A stretch of 48,793 nt of DNA from positions 1 through 48,793 of IMG/VR virus record IMGVR_UViG_3300036719_003127, one strand, 5' to 3'. Source of the stretch: a virus. This document shows positions 16,030 through 23,962 of this stretch, piece after piece; positions within the stretch are counted from its first letter, which is position 1, and each line of letters begins with the position of its first letter. The position numbers and the translations under genes are program-made. The notes beneath the pieces were generated by a model. That model saw only the letters and a program-made list of their open reading frames with translations, searched no databases and had not been told where the DNA came from.

Positions 16030-16910
16030 ATTTTACCAATTGTTCTACCCTTTTGAGTTCTATAAACAAAACCTTGTCTCATTAAGAACGGTTCAATACT
16101 ATTTTCAATTGTTTCAATAGATATTCCTGTAATAGAAGATATAGATTTTAGACCTAAAGGACTACCTCTAGACTTCTTTAGTGCATTAATATACATCCTA
16201 TCATACTCATCTAATCCATTGGCGTCGATACCTTGGGCATTAAAAATATCATCTATTGAACTTGTATTACCGTTACAAGACACATAATTTTTATACCATT
16301 GTAATCTAGAATTCAATATTCTAGGTGTTCCTTTACTTCTTTTTGCTATTTCTAGCAGGTCAGATTCTGCTATTGATAATCCCATCTTTTGTAAATTCGA
16401 TCCTGCTAGTTTAGCTAACTCATGTTCATTATAAAAATTTAGATGTTCTTTTATAGAGAAACGATCATAAAATGGCTGACTTAAACTTCCGCCACTAGTT
16501 GTTGCACCGACAAGTGTGAACATTGGTAGATCTATAGTATCAACATTATTATCTAAAACTATGCTAAGTTTAAAATCTTCCATAACAGGATAGAGAAATT
16601 CTTCAACTAATTTTGGTAATCTGTGAATTTCGTCTATAAAGAATACTGATCTTGGTGCTATGCCCATCAAATAGGGTAGTATACTTTTGACGCTTCTTAA
16701 ATTAGCAGCATTTGCGGTATACAAATTAACATTTAGTTCATTCGCTATAGCACTTGCAATAGTTGTTTTGCCAAGACCCGGAGGCCCATCAATCAAAACA
16801 TGAGGCAGAACACTGGAACTATTTTTGCATCCAGTAATTGATATTTTTAATCGACGAACAACATCTTCTTGTCCAATTATTTCATTAAAATTTGTTGGTC
16901 GGATATTCAT
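16026..16910 (-). CDS. ruvB: Holliday junction branch-migration helicase RuvB
   Basis: ATG 16910 has a GGAG site; a TTG further upstream is less likely. The 294 residues cover the whole RuvB architecture: IIGQEDVVRRLKISI, Walker A GPPGLGKTT (42-50), Walker B FIDEIH (91-96), sensor 1 VGATTSGG, arginine finger near FYDRF, sensor 2 GTPRILNSRL, and the C-terminal winged helix (GLKSISSITGIS). It is shorter than the roughly 335-residue bacterial proteins. Hexamers drive branch migration of Holliday junctions with ATP. The gene just upstream looks like a RuvA-domain-III partner, and endonuclease VII (29.5 kb) could resolve the junctions. Confidence 0.92.
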   Translation of the reverse strand: MNIRPTNFNEIIGQEDVVRRLKISITGCKNSSSVLPHVLIDGPPGLGKTTIASAIANELNVNLYTANAANLRSVKSILPYLMGIAPRSVFFIDEIHRLPKLVEEFLYPVMEDFKLSIVLDNNVDTIDLPMFTLVGATTSGGSLSQPFYDRFSIKEHLNFYNEHELAKLAGSNLQKMGLSIAESDLLEIAKRSKGTPRILNSRLQWYKNYVSCNGNTSSIDDIFNAQGIDANGLDEYDRMYINALKKSRGSPLGLKSISSITGISIETIENSIEPFLMRQGFVYRTQKGRTIGKI

Positions 16911-17310
16911 TGTTAACTCCAATTGATTCTAAGGCTTGTTTCAAAATTATTTTCCAATCATCTGATTTGGTTTTTCTGTATGACAATGAAACCAATTCAT
17001 TGGCTTCGTCATTAGTAAAACCATAACTTTTAAGAACATAAACACACTTATCTAGTATTATAGATGGCACTACTATGTCGGCAGTATTTATTTCTGGTAT
17101 ATTATTTTCTATTTCTTTGTAAGTTATTTGTATATTTTCTATTAGTTTTGGTCGTATTATTAATCCACAATAACAAACTATCTTGAAATTTTTTGTTTTT
17201 GCTTCTGATAGATTGATCCATTTTTCTTGACCACAATCTGGATTAGGACATCTATATTTGAAATACGCATCAATATCAATCGGTTTTTGGTTCTTCTTTA
17301 CTGTTTTCAT
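16885..17310 (-). CDS. zinc-ribbon protein with RuvA-domain-III-like C-terminus
   Basis: The 141 residues have two parts. Residues about 17-50 hold two CxxC-type knuckles (YRCPNPDCGQ and VCYCGLII), a zinc ribbon. The last 45 residues (VYVLKSYGFTNDEANELV, then ILKQALESI) align by eye with the RuvB-binding domain III of RuvA, whose pattern is L-x-x-x-G-Y...E-A...V-S...I-x-x-A-L. The gene ends inside the start of ruvB (26-base overlap), so it is translated with it. I infer a minimal RuvA substitute in which a zinc ribbon replaces the junction-binding domains. This is pattern-based and untested. Confidence 0.6.
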   Translation of the reverse strand: MKTVKKNQKPIDIDAYFKYRCPNPDCGQEKWINLSEAKTKNFKIVCYCGLIIRPKLIENIQITYKEIENNIPEINTADIVVPSIILDKCVYVLKSYGFTNDEANELVSLSYRKTKSDDWKIILKQALESIGVNNEYPTNKF

Positions 17311-17716
17311 TTGGCGGTTCTTCTTTTACCCAAAATATGAAATCGTTTTCTTCTGTATCAAATGCAGATTCTAGATATCCTTTTTTAACTAAACTAGATA
17401 AAATATTAGCGACCAATCTTGCGTTTAGTGTTTCAATAACATGATAGAATAATTCATCTGTTATAAGATATCTTTTTGATCCATTTTTTTTATTTGTTTG
17501 TTGACGTAAAGATTCTTTAATAAGAACTAAAGATTCATTATAAGATAAAAAGGAATCTAGTTCTTTTTCAAAAACAGGATCGTTTATCTTGTCCATCATA
17601 TCCATAAAATCTTCTTTGGATTCTGCTAGTGTTTTACCAAAACCGCCATAAACTAATGATCTGACAGAATTAATAAACTGCTCTAAATCATTTATTATAT
17701 ACCATTCTTTTTTCAT
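17276..17716 (-). CDS. unknown protein, paralogue of the gene at 33164-33556
   Basis: The 146-residue protein begins MKKEWYIINDLEQFINSVRS and ends with an acidic tail. Its C-terminal half (LITDELFYHVIETLNARLV, then LVKKGYLESAFDTEEND and FIFWVKE) has the same layout as the protein at 33164-33556, including the 'L..G/A..E.A.D...N..IFW' ending, so the two look like diverged paralogues. The pattern resembles a winged-helix domain. It overlaps the RuvA-like gene by 35 bases. Confidence 0.65.
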   Translation of the reverse strand: MKKEWYIINDLEQFINSVRSLVYGGFGKTLAESKEDFMDMMDKINDPVFEKELDSFLSYNESLVLIKESLRQQTNKKNGSKRYLITDELFYHVIETLNARLVANILSSLVKKGYLESAFDTEENDFIFWVKEEPPNENSKEEPKTD

Positions 17717-17728
17717 TTAATCATATCC

Positions 17729-18148
17729 TTAGTTCAGAATATCGAACAATCCCTTATAGTGCGTCGGTTGACTCACAAAATGTTTAGCGTGAGACTGTAG
17801 GTGTAGTTTATACTCATTATTTATTTTGTCAATTACAAAATATTGTTTTTTCCATATTGGACTACCGGCATAATTGGATCCCAAATACTGGAAGGAGTTA
17901 CCCTTGCCAGTATCGGGATTCCAACTATTCACAGGTAACGAAACAAACGGAAAGCCGGGAACATTATTTAATGGTATTGACGGTATTTGATTCCAATCTA
18001 TATCATTAAACATATCTGTTAACCATTTTGACAGTGGACTATCGGCCGACACATCAAATTTAAAGTAATAATGATAAGGATCTAAGGATGGATGATCATA
18101 GTCATAATCATCTTCATCATATTCATTATCATCATAATCTTCGTGCAT
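17729..18148 (-). CDS. acidic protein of unknown function, 139 aa
   Basis: ATG 18148 is chosen; the longer reading would begin at TTG. The N-terminus is strongly acidic (MHEDYDDNEYDEDDYDYD), then PYHYYFKFDVSADSP and a Pro/Asn-rich middle (IPSIPLNNVPGFPFVSLP). No motif is recognised. It lies 2 bases after the primase stop, so it is cotranscribed with it. The acidic stretch may mimic DNA or bind basic partners. Confidence 0.65.
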   Translation of the reverse strand: MHEDYDDNEYDEDDYDYDHPSLDPYHYYFKFDVSADSPLSKWLTDMFNDIDWNQIPSIPLNNVPGFPFVSLPVNSWNPDTGKGNSFQYLGSNYAGSPIWKKQYFVIDKINNEYKLHLQSHAKHFVSQPTHYKGLFDILN

Positions 18149-18150
18149 TT

Positions 18151-19275
18151 TTATCCAATGCAAAATTTGTCACTGAGTTGATTTGCCAAGTCTTTAGCAG
18201 CACTAGATAGGAATCTATTGTTACTAAAATACAGCGGGGTGCTGACTTGATTAAGGAACTCCACAACGGTTTTTAAAAGTTTGGTCTGCGACCCATCAAG
18301 GTTTATATCCTCGTCACCAGAGTCAACAGTAGCGTTACAGCAACCCTTCGACACTGGCATGGGTTCACCATGAGCAACCTCAACATTCTCGTCGTTATCA
18401 TCATAGATATCATTGAGAATAGTTGAACACTTACTTAGATTAGACCATTTCTTTTTTTCTTGAATGTCATTCAGTATTTCTGATGCAACATTTGATGATA
18501 CTGGGATGCCGCTTTCATCAGACTGCTTATAAGCCTTAGCATATCCCTTATACCATTCGTCGCTGCATTTTTCTGGAACTATTTGTAGGTTTGCTGGTTG
18601 ACCAGTAAGAGCGGACTTTAAATCTGCAACATTAACTGTAGCACCATCACTACCGGGCAGCAAACTGGTAAAGTATGGTTGCTTCTTTTCCCATCCTTTA
18701 CGCCACCAAGTATAAGGAATTCTATAAATCTGATTAGGTTTAATTGCTCTTGGATCTCCACCAAAATAATTGACTAACTTCTTTTGCAGACCGCTCCAGA
18801 AGGTTTTGTTAGACCCAATCATTTTACGACTAGCATTATCAAAAATCCAGTAGCACTGATAACCATTACGAGTATCTACTACCCAACTAGGTTTAACAGG
18901 GAACTCGTTGATCTTCTTTAGGAACTGCTTTTTCTTATTCATAACAATGCTAGGCTTAAAGTATTTGCCCTGCTCATCACGACCAGCATCCATATCGCAA
19001 AAGCAACAAGTAAACTGTTTGATTGCATAAATTTTACGACCACCATTAATATAAAAGTAAGCGTCAGAATCGTTGTTTATGTTGGCACTGATTACCTCAC
19101 CAATATCAGTAGTATGATTCATGCTACTAATCTTTTTACGAGGATTACCATTATAAACATAGATATGCTGTTGGTTAAAAGAACTCAAAAACTTAACTCT
19201 TTTAGAAGCGTATCCATTAGCATTAACGCTATTATTCTTATCAAAAGGGTTAAAACCAATATTATCATTAAACAT
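18151..19275 (-). CDS. AEP-superfamily (RepB-type) DNA primase
   Basis: The 374 residues contain the archaeo-eukaryotic primase core. Motif 1 is CFCDMDAGRD, with metal ligands Asp94 and Asp96. A motif 2 region, WVVDTRNGYQCYWIF, corresponds to the usual S-G-x-G-Y-H-x-Y-W but has Gln140 where His is expected. Motif 3 is DPRAIKPNQIYRIPYTW. No helicase domain is fused. The C-terminal 150 residues are of unknown fold and contain an acidic segment. It would make primers for phage replication. It follows rIIB and the tRNA-like gene on the same strand. Confidence 0.75.
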   Translation of the reverse strand: MFNDNIGFNPFDKNNSVNANGYASKRVKFLSSFNQQHIYVYNGNPRKKISSMNHTTDIGEVISANINNDSDAYFYINGGRKIYAIKQFTCCFCDMDAGRDEQGKYFKPSIVMNKKKQFLKKINEFPVKPSWVVDTRNGYQCYWIFDNASRKMIGSNKTFWSGLQKKLVNYFGGDPRAIKPNQIYRIPYTWWRKGWEKKQPYFTSLLPGSDGATVNVADLKSALTGQPANLQIVPEKCSDEWYKGYAKAYKQSDESGIPVSSNVASEILNDIQEKKKWSNLSKCSTILNDIYDDNDENVEVAHGEPMPVSKGCCNATVDSGDEDINLDGSQTKLLKTVVEFLNQVSTPLYFSNNRFLSSAAKDLANQLSDKFCIG

Positions 19276-19344
19276 ACAACTTCCTTACATTATCCTGTGA
19301 ATTGATATTGGAACAGCAAACATTACCATCATTAGCAATATCCA

Positions 19345-19432
19345 GAAAGTAGGAGGGAGTCGAACCCTCTCAAATAGCGTTTGTCGAGTTTCCCAACCAG
19401 AGGCTATTATCTTAGTCACCAGACTCTACTTT
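19345..19432 (-). tRNA. tRNA-like gene with expanded anticodon loop
   Basis: On the minus strand the element has a perfect 7-bp acceptor stem (AAAGTAG / CTACTTT), a D-arm with GG in the loop (TGGTGACTAA), a perfect T-arm (GAGGG-TTCGACT-CCCTC), a 4-base variable loop and a 5-bp anticodon stem (ATAGC / GCTAT). The anticodon loop, however, has 24 bases instead of 7. If 17 bases after position 37 were removed, the loop would read CTCTGGC, with anticodon CUG (Gln). Inside the extra bases, GGTT-GGGA-AACT can form a GNRA hairpin. No CCA is encoded. It lies between rIIB and the primase gene. Confidence 0.6.
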
Positions 19433-19443
19433 TCTTTTAACGA

Positions 19444-20316
19444 TCAATACTGATCGTCGTAATCATCCTCATCTTCATCATCAGCATAGTAATCTTCATC
19501 TACATCTTCTTCGTCATCATTCCATGCCCAACTATACTCATGATCATAATCGTCCTCATCATCATTATAGTCATCTTCAGCAAAGTTAGACGAATAAAGC
19601 GGCTTGAGAAGTTCGCCTTGATACTCTCCAACAACTTCATATTGGCAAGTACGAAGTTTCTCACAATTACAATCACTAGGAACGCTAACAACGTCACAAG
19701 GATTAATCTTCACAATAACGATACGATCACCAGCATCAACGCTGCCGTAACCAGCAACATAATTTAATGCACCAGCATGAAGTCCCTGAGAACAACCGCG
19801 ACCACGATTATCATCAACCTTTGATCGGGTCATCTTACAAATATCACCAACCTTGTTACGAAACTTTCCAGCATACTTATCCATATAATCACTACGAACA
19901 GCCTTATATGCTAGAAAGCATCCATCCTCAGTAATTGGCAGATGTTCATGCTCAAGGAAATCATAAAGTTCCTGCTGACTCTGCATACTAGGATTATCCA
20001 TAAGATTATTCAGGAAGTTAACGAGAGGCTGAAATGGCAGACCCTTGCTCATAAACTCAAGAATTCTTTTACTGATACTACCATGAACTTCGTCGCCATC
20101 ATAGAATACCTTACCTTCCTTAATATCCACAAGACCATCGCTAAATACTGCGACTGCCTTTTGAATATCAACAATCTCAAGCAATTCATCAGCGGTCGCT
20201 GTTGGCAAACGCTCAAGAATCATCTTGTAATTAATATGATCCGGCAAAACCTGATAACTCTGGTTATTAAGAACCAGCGTCAAATTACCATCAACAAACA
20301 TAAACGGAACAGCCAT
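19444..20316 (-). CDS. rIIB: rIIB-like protein with long acidic tail
   Basis: The 290-residue protein carries the phage rIIB core: FVDGNLTLVLNNQSYQV, FLNNLMDNPSMQSQQELY, HLPITEDGCFLAYKAVR, KVGDICKMTRSKVDDNRG, CSQGLHAGALNYV and IVIVKINPCDVVSVPSDC. In T4, rIIA and rIIB work together at the membrane to counter lambda Rex exclusion and delay lysis. The last 55 or so residues are almost only Asp, Glu and Tyr (a polyacidic extension not in T4 rIIB), which may mimic DNA. Its start lies 26 bases after the rIIA stop, so the pair is an operon. Confidence 0.88.
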   Translation of the reverse strand: MAVPFMFVDGNLTLVLNNQSYQVLPDHINYKMILERLPTATADELLEIVDIQKAVAVFSDGLVDIKEGKVFYDGDEVHGSISKRILEFMSKGLPFQPLVNFLNNLMDNPSMQSQQELYDFLEHEHLPITEDGCFLAYKAVRSDYMDKYAGKFRNKVGDICKMTRSKVDDNRGRGCSQGLHAGALNYVAGYGSVDAGDRIVIVKINPCDVVSVPSDCNCEKLRTCQYEVVGEYQGELLKPLYSSNFAEDDYNDDEDDYDHEYSWAWNDDEEDVDEDYYADDEDEDDYDDQY

Positions 20317-20342
20317 TGTAAAACTCCTATTGTTACCTGTGA

Positions 20343-23012
20343 TTACTTAACCAAACTACCAATTTGCTTTCTAAATGCTTCCACATCATTTAGACTTGTT
20401 AACCATGTTTTAGTATTACCGCTGTAGTAATGCCTGTCATCAAGTTGTTTAATCGGTTCATTTGAACCAGATAGTTCTCTTAGTTCGCCAGACACGGCAC
20501 GACTACCAACAATATACTTCAAAACGGGATTGTTGTCAAGTTCGGCTTTAATATCTTTTCTAACATCTTCCATTTTGGCAAGATTATATTTCTTTGAAAC
20601 ATCTGGCTTAATAATAGCAATACACTCCTTCATCATATCTTCATTGTGAATATACATTCTACTCTGAATATAAGATACTAAAGAATTGTACGCAATATTA
20701 CTATTACGAACCTTCTGACTATCAAGACCATTGATCCCAATATCACTTAATAGTCTGGTCATATGACCAAAATAATCGGCCGCCTTGAATCGCTTAATAT
20801 CAAAAGAAGGACGATGAACAGTATCAACAAAGAACTCAATAATTAGACAATAATTGATAGCATCAACCAGTTTCTTATTACTAATATGTTTCTCATAGTC
20901 CAAACCAAAAATATTAAGCATATGAAAAGTAAATTGCTTTTCCAGAGTGCCATATCCATAGTAAGTGTCGCTATTCTTAGCAGAATAATTGTCCTGAGTT
21001 CTGCTAAATTCAACAATACCATTGTATTCTGACAACTTGCTCAGACTATCTTTGGCAACTCTTTTGAGTTGTTTCTTGAAGAAAGTATTAAAGTCGATCA
21101 GAGTATAACCCTGTTTCTTGAGTTTATCGACAAAAGCACTTTTGATAGCATAAATCTTATTAGATCCAAACAAATCCTTGACTAGTGATGTTGCAGTAAC
21201 ATCGTTTATCATTAGGTTCAAATCAGAAATTGACGGATATTCATTAGAAGCACTAGCATAGCGAATGATTGGAACATAAATAATCTCATCACTATCTTCA
21301 AAAGCCTCCAATTCATCTTCTGTCAAAACCCTGAGACAAGGAGCGTCGTTATAAGGATTGCTAATTTTACCGCTATCCTTAGATTCTCCATAGATGAAAA
21401 ATACATCTTGGTCGCTAACAGCACCATTAGAGGATCGACTACTTTGCTTACGAGGATTATTACTCTTAATCAAATCTTTGTAGTCAGAAACCTTCTTGAT
21501 TTTGTCAGCACCAACATCAGCAATTAGACTATCAAAACCTTCATCTGCTTTGGTATGATCCTTAGTATCAATCATTAGGTATGCAAAGCAATTATTATCA
21601 TTGCAATATCTAGTAACGATCTTCTTTGCTGTTTCTTCTGTTTTAATATCGCAAACAAAGAATGACAGTTCTCCTGTCTTTTTCTGATTATTCCAATAAT
21701 ATTCGCCTTGACCAGTAAGAGTATTATGATGAATACTATTTGTCTGATAAACCATGCGACGAGAACGATAGCCAGCAGTACGATAATTAAAAACGTACAT
21801 ACTCTTTCCGGCAGGAATCTTATATTCTAGATCCTGTCCAGAATTAATATTGTGCTTCTTACCCTTGCTATCAGTCCATTCAGCACCAACTCCCCAACCA
21901 CCAGCAAGATCGTTAAGGGTATAATAAAGCGTAATTGCTTCTACCTTGGTTTTTGCGGCAGCGATTTTCTTGCTAAATTCTTCCTTCATCTCAAGATAAA
22001 TCTCTTGAGTCTTTTCACGCAAGGTTCTGATTACATCTTTGGTATACTGCAAACCTTCTCTGGAAACATCCATTTCCAATTCGCCAATACCAAAATCAAG
22101 TTCAAGGTAAAGGTTTTGATTAATGATTTCAACAACAAAACTTTTCCAACTATCAATATCGGCTTTTTGAAAAGCACGATTCCAACGCTGAATAGCATCA
22201 TTAGTTGTTTGCTTTTCATCACCAATAATCTGACTAGTCTTAACAGGATATGCGATATTACCCATCAATGCAACAATGCCACTATCAATATGATGATGAA
22301 CATTAGGATAATAATTAGTATCATTGTTCAGGCGACAAACTCTCCAGCCATCACCGCTCAAGACGATATTCTTGTTGCTATATTTATGATCTTTTAGATT
22401 AGTTAGAACACCACCTTCGATAATGGGCTTCATCTTAAAATAGTGGAAAATACGCATAGACTTGCTGCTAAATTCAGCAAAGTCATACTGCTTTACAGCA
22501 AAACTAATCTCAAGACCATTAGGCTCGTCGGTTTCGCTGACACTAAAAAGATTCAGAGTAGGAACACCACTATCATCAATAGCGGCAACATAAGTATACT
22601 TTTGTCCGTTATAATAAGAACTGGTAGTAAAACTCTTGGTATATGCAAACGGACTCTTAGAACCTAGACCAAGACAACCAACAAAATCGTTACTAGTATT
22701 CTTGTTACTAGCACCATAAGTTGTATACAGGTTCTCCATATCGGTCTGACTAAGACCAGTACCATAATCACGCACTACAAAATTAGGATTACCAGCACTA
22801 GGCAACACCACCTTAAAAGGATTCTTATTGCCAGCAGCAATATGACTATCATAAGCATTGGTGGACAATTCACGAACAACTGCCATCACCTTGTCAGAAT
22901 AAAGAGAGTCTGACAAAATCTTAAACATTTTACTGGTTTGGGCGATAGTGAATCCTGCTTCGCTCTTAACACCAGCACTATGAGTCTCAACCGTCCTGTC
23001 TGCCAACTTCAT
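20343..23012 (-). CDS. rIIA: rIIA-like GHKL ATPase
   Basis: ATG 23012 follows a GGAG site; a TTG four codons upstream is less likely. The 889-residue protein has a GHKL ATPase domain at its N-terminus: N-box VMAVVRELSTNAYDSH, G1 VVRDYGTGLS, and G2 CLGLGSKSPFAYTKSF. A MutL-like transducer region (DFGIGELEMDVSREGLQY) and a long helical C-terminal part follow. It is longer than T4 rIIA (725 aa). It opens the rIIA-rIIB-tRNA-like-primase unit, driven by the promoter at 23055-23082. In T4 the pair protects against exclusion systems. Confidence 0.9.
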   Translation of the reverse strand: MKLADRTVETHSAGVKSEAGFTIAQTSKMFKILSDSLYSDKVMAVVRELSTNAYDSHIAAGNKNPFKVVLPSAGNPNFVVRDYGTGLSQTDMENLYTTYGASNKNTSNDFVGCLGLGSKSPFAYTKSFTTSSYYNGQKYTYVAAIDDSGVPTLNLFSVSETDEPNGLEISFAVKQYDFAEFSSKSMRIFHYFKMKPIIEGGVLTNLKDHKYSNKNIVLSGDGWRVCRLNNDTNYYPNVHHHIDSGIVALMGNIAYPVKTSQIIGDEKQTTNDAIQRWNRAFQKADIDSWKSFVVEIINQNLYLELDFGIGELEMDVSREGLQYTKDVIRTLREKTQEIYLEMKEEFSKKIAAAKTKVEAITLYYTLNDLAGGWGVGAEWTDSKGKKHNINSGQDLEYKIPAGKSMYVFNYRTAGYRSRRMVYQTNSIHHNTLTGQGEYYWNNQKKTGELSFFVCDIKTEETAKKIVTRYCNDNNCFAYLMIDTKDHTKADEGFDSLIADVGADKIKKVSDYKDLIKSNNPRKQSSRSSNGAVSDQDVFFIYGESKDSGKISNPYNDAPCLRVLTEDELEAFEDSDEIIYVPIIRYASASNEYPSISDLNLMINDVTATSLVKDLFGSNKIYAIKSAFVDKLKKQGYTLIDFNTFFKKQLKRVAKDSLSKLSEYNGIVEFSRTQDNYSAKNSDTYYGYGTLEKQFTFHMLNIFGLDYEKHISNKKLVDAINYCLIIEFFVDTVHRPSFDIKRFKAADYFGHMTRLLSDIGINGLDSQKVRNSNIAYNSLVSYIQSRMYIHNEDMMKECIAIIKPDVSKKYNLAKMEDVRKDIKAELDNNPVLKYIVGSRAVSGELRELSGSNEPIKQLDDRHYYSGNTKTWLTSLNDVEAFRKQIGSLVK

Positions 23013-23054
23013 TTTCTTCTCCAATATGTTTCGTTATCGACCTGTGATTAGCGT

Positions 23055-23082
23055 ATCATACCATACTGTTATCGGTTGTCAA
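23055..23082 (-). promoter_or_regulatory. sigma-70 promoter for rIIA
   Basis: TTGACA (23077-23082), 16-base spacer, TATGAT (23055-23060) on the minus strand. The spacer starts aCCGATAa and ends TGG, giving an extended -10. The -35 box overlaps the end of the upstream gene (23069-23320). Confidence 0.85.
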
Positions 23083-23320
23083 GCCTCGCGTCTTTAGATT
23101 TTGTTGCAAGGTACGCACAATATATGGGCAATAATCCTAGCCAGCGAATAGGCGTAATAAGAGTTAATATCCACCATAATCCATAAATAGCACAAAATAC
23201 AGATAATAATTGAATTATGATCTTTGGAAAAATATTTAGTTTATTTATTATTAGTAATAGTGGGCCAAATAAAATCATACCCAAAAATATTATTGTAACT
23301 AATAATGCTAAACTAGCCAT
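23069..23320 (-). CDS. small multi-span membrane protein
   Basis: ATG 23320 (MASLALLVTIIFLGMIL) overlaps the preceding stop by one base. The 83 residues hold about three hydrophobic spans and end in a charged tail (TKSKDARLDNR). No motif is recognised. Its 3' end carries the -35 box of the rIIA promoter. Confidence 0.65.
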   Translation of the reverse strand: MASLALLVTIIFLGMILFGPLLLIINKLNIFPKIIIQLLSVFCAIYGLWWILTLITPIRWLGLLPIYCAYLATKSKDARLDNR

Positions 23321-23631
23321 CAACTTTCATCTTCCTTATTACTCCATTCGTCATCTTCATCTGGCACCCATGTTTGATCAGTATCGTAATCCTCATCAAA
23401 TTCTTCTTCCTCTTCTAACATGATAGTAAAACTATTAAGAATTTCTAGCATCACATCAACTTTATAACTGATATCTCTAACTTCTTTTTTAATCTCATTA
23501 ATATCTTTGAGTAATTTATCCTGATCTTTTTTTAAGATACAAATATCTTTAGCGTTTTCTGTATCTTGCTTATAAAGATCCTTATGAGATTGATCAATTT
23601 TTTTGTAGATATCATCAAAGTCTCGTGACAT
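23320..23631 (-). CDS. coiled-coil protein with acidic tail
   Basis: The 103-residue protein is a long predicted coiled coil (KDICILKKDQDKLLKDINE, then EVRDISYKVDVMLEIL) followed by a very acidic C-terminus (MLEEEEEFDEDYDTDQTW). It is probably an oligomeric adaptor or inhibitor, but no family is recognised. It lies 10 bases after the gene at 23642-23953. Confidence 0.65.
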   Translation of the reverse strand: MSRDFDDIYKKIDQSHKDLYKQDTENAKDICILKKDQDKLLKDINEIKKEVRDISYKVDVMLEILNSFTIMLEEEEEFDEDYDTDQTWVPDEDDEWSNKEDES

Positions 23632-23641
23632 AATAGACTCC

Positions 23642-23953
23642 TTATTTTAGTTTTTTGTACTCTTTTATGTCGCCATTTTGGATAATTTTAGTATCTTCAT
23701 ATGGAGCAGCAATTCTTCTATAGAATTCTTGTTTTATATTTTCTAATACACCAGTAATCATAGCAATCTTATTATAGGATGGTTGTTCCATTAGTCCCGA
23801 TATTATGCGAGAAAAACAGTAATTTATTCTGCCTAAATAAATACTAAAATCATGAGGATTTTTGAGTGAATGTTTAATATCACGAATACAAACCGTTAAT
23901 CGGTCAATACAATCATCTAATTCTGATCTATCATCTTCGCTTACATATGGCAT
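23642..23953 (-). CDS. unknown helical protein, 103 aa
   Basis: The protein begins MPYVSEDDRSELDDCIDRL and is predicted to be all-helical (ISGLMEQPSYNKIAMITG, VLENIKQEFYRRIAAPYED). The 'RISGLMEQPSYNKI' segment resembles a small conserved family of phage helical proteins with unknown function. It lies 9 bases after the kinase-like gene. Confidence 0.65.
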   Translation of the reverse strand: MPYVSEDDRSELDDCIDRLTVCIRDIKHSLKNPHDFSIYLGRINYCFSRIISGLMEQPSYNKIAMITGVLENIKQEFYRRIAAPYEDTKIIQNGDIKEYKKLK

Positions 23954-23962
23954 AATATTCTC

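Noticed and set aside
19345-19432. An ordinary type II (Leu/Ser/Tyr) tRNA.
   Set aside because: The length fits, but no 7-base anticodon loop with pairing stems can be drawn; the only good stem leaves a 24-base loop.
20534-20539. An internal minus-strand TTGACA within rIIA.
   Set aside because: It is in conserved coding sequence, and no convincing -10 or gene start follows.
21852-22397. A long plus-strand open frame (181 codons) opposite rIIA.
   Set aside because: It is antisense to clearly conserved rIIA codons, has no ribosome site or promoter and shows a low-complexity composition.
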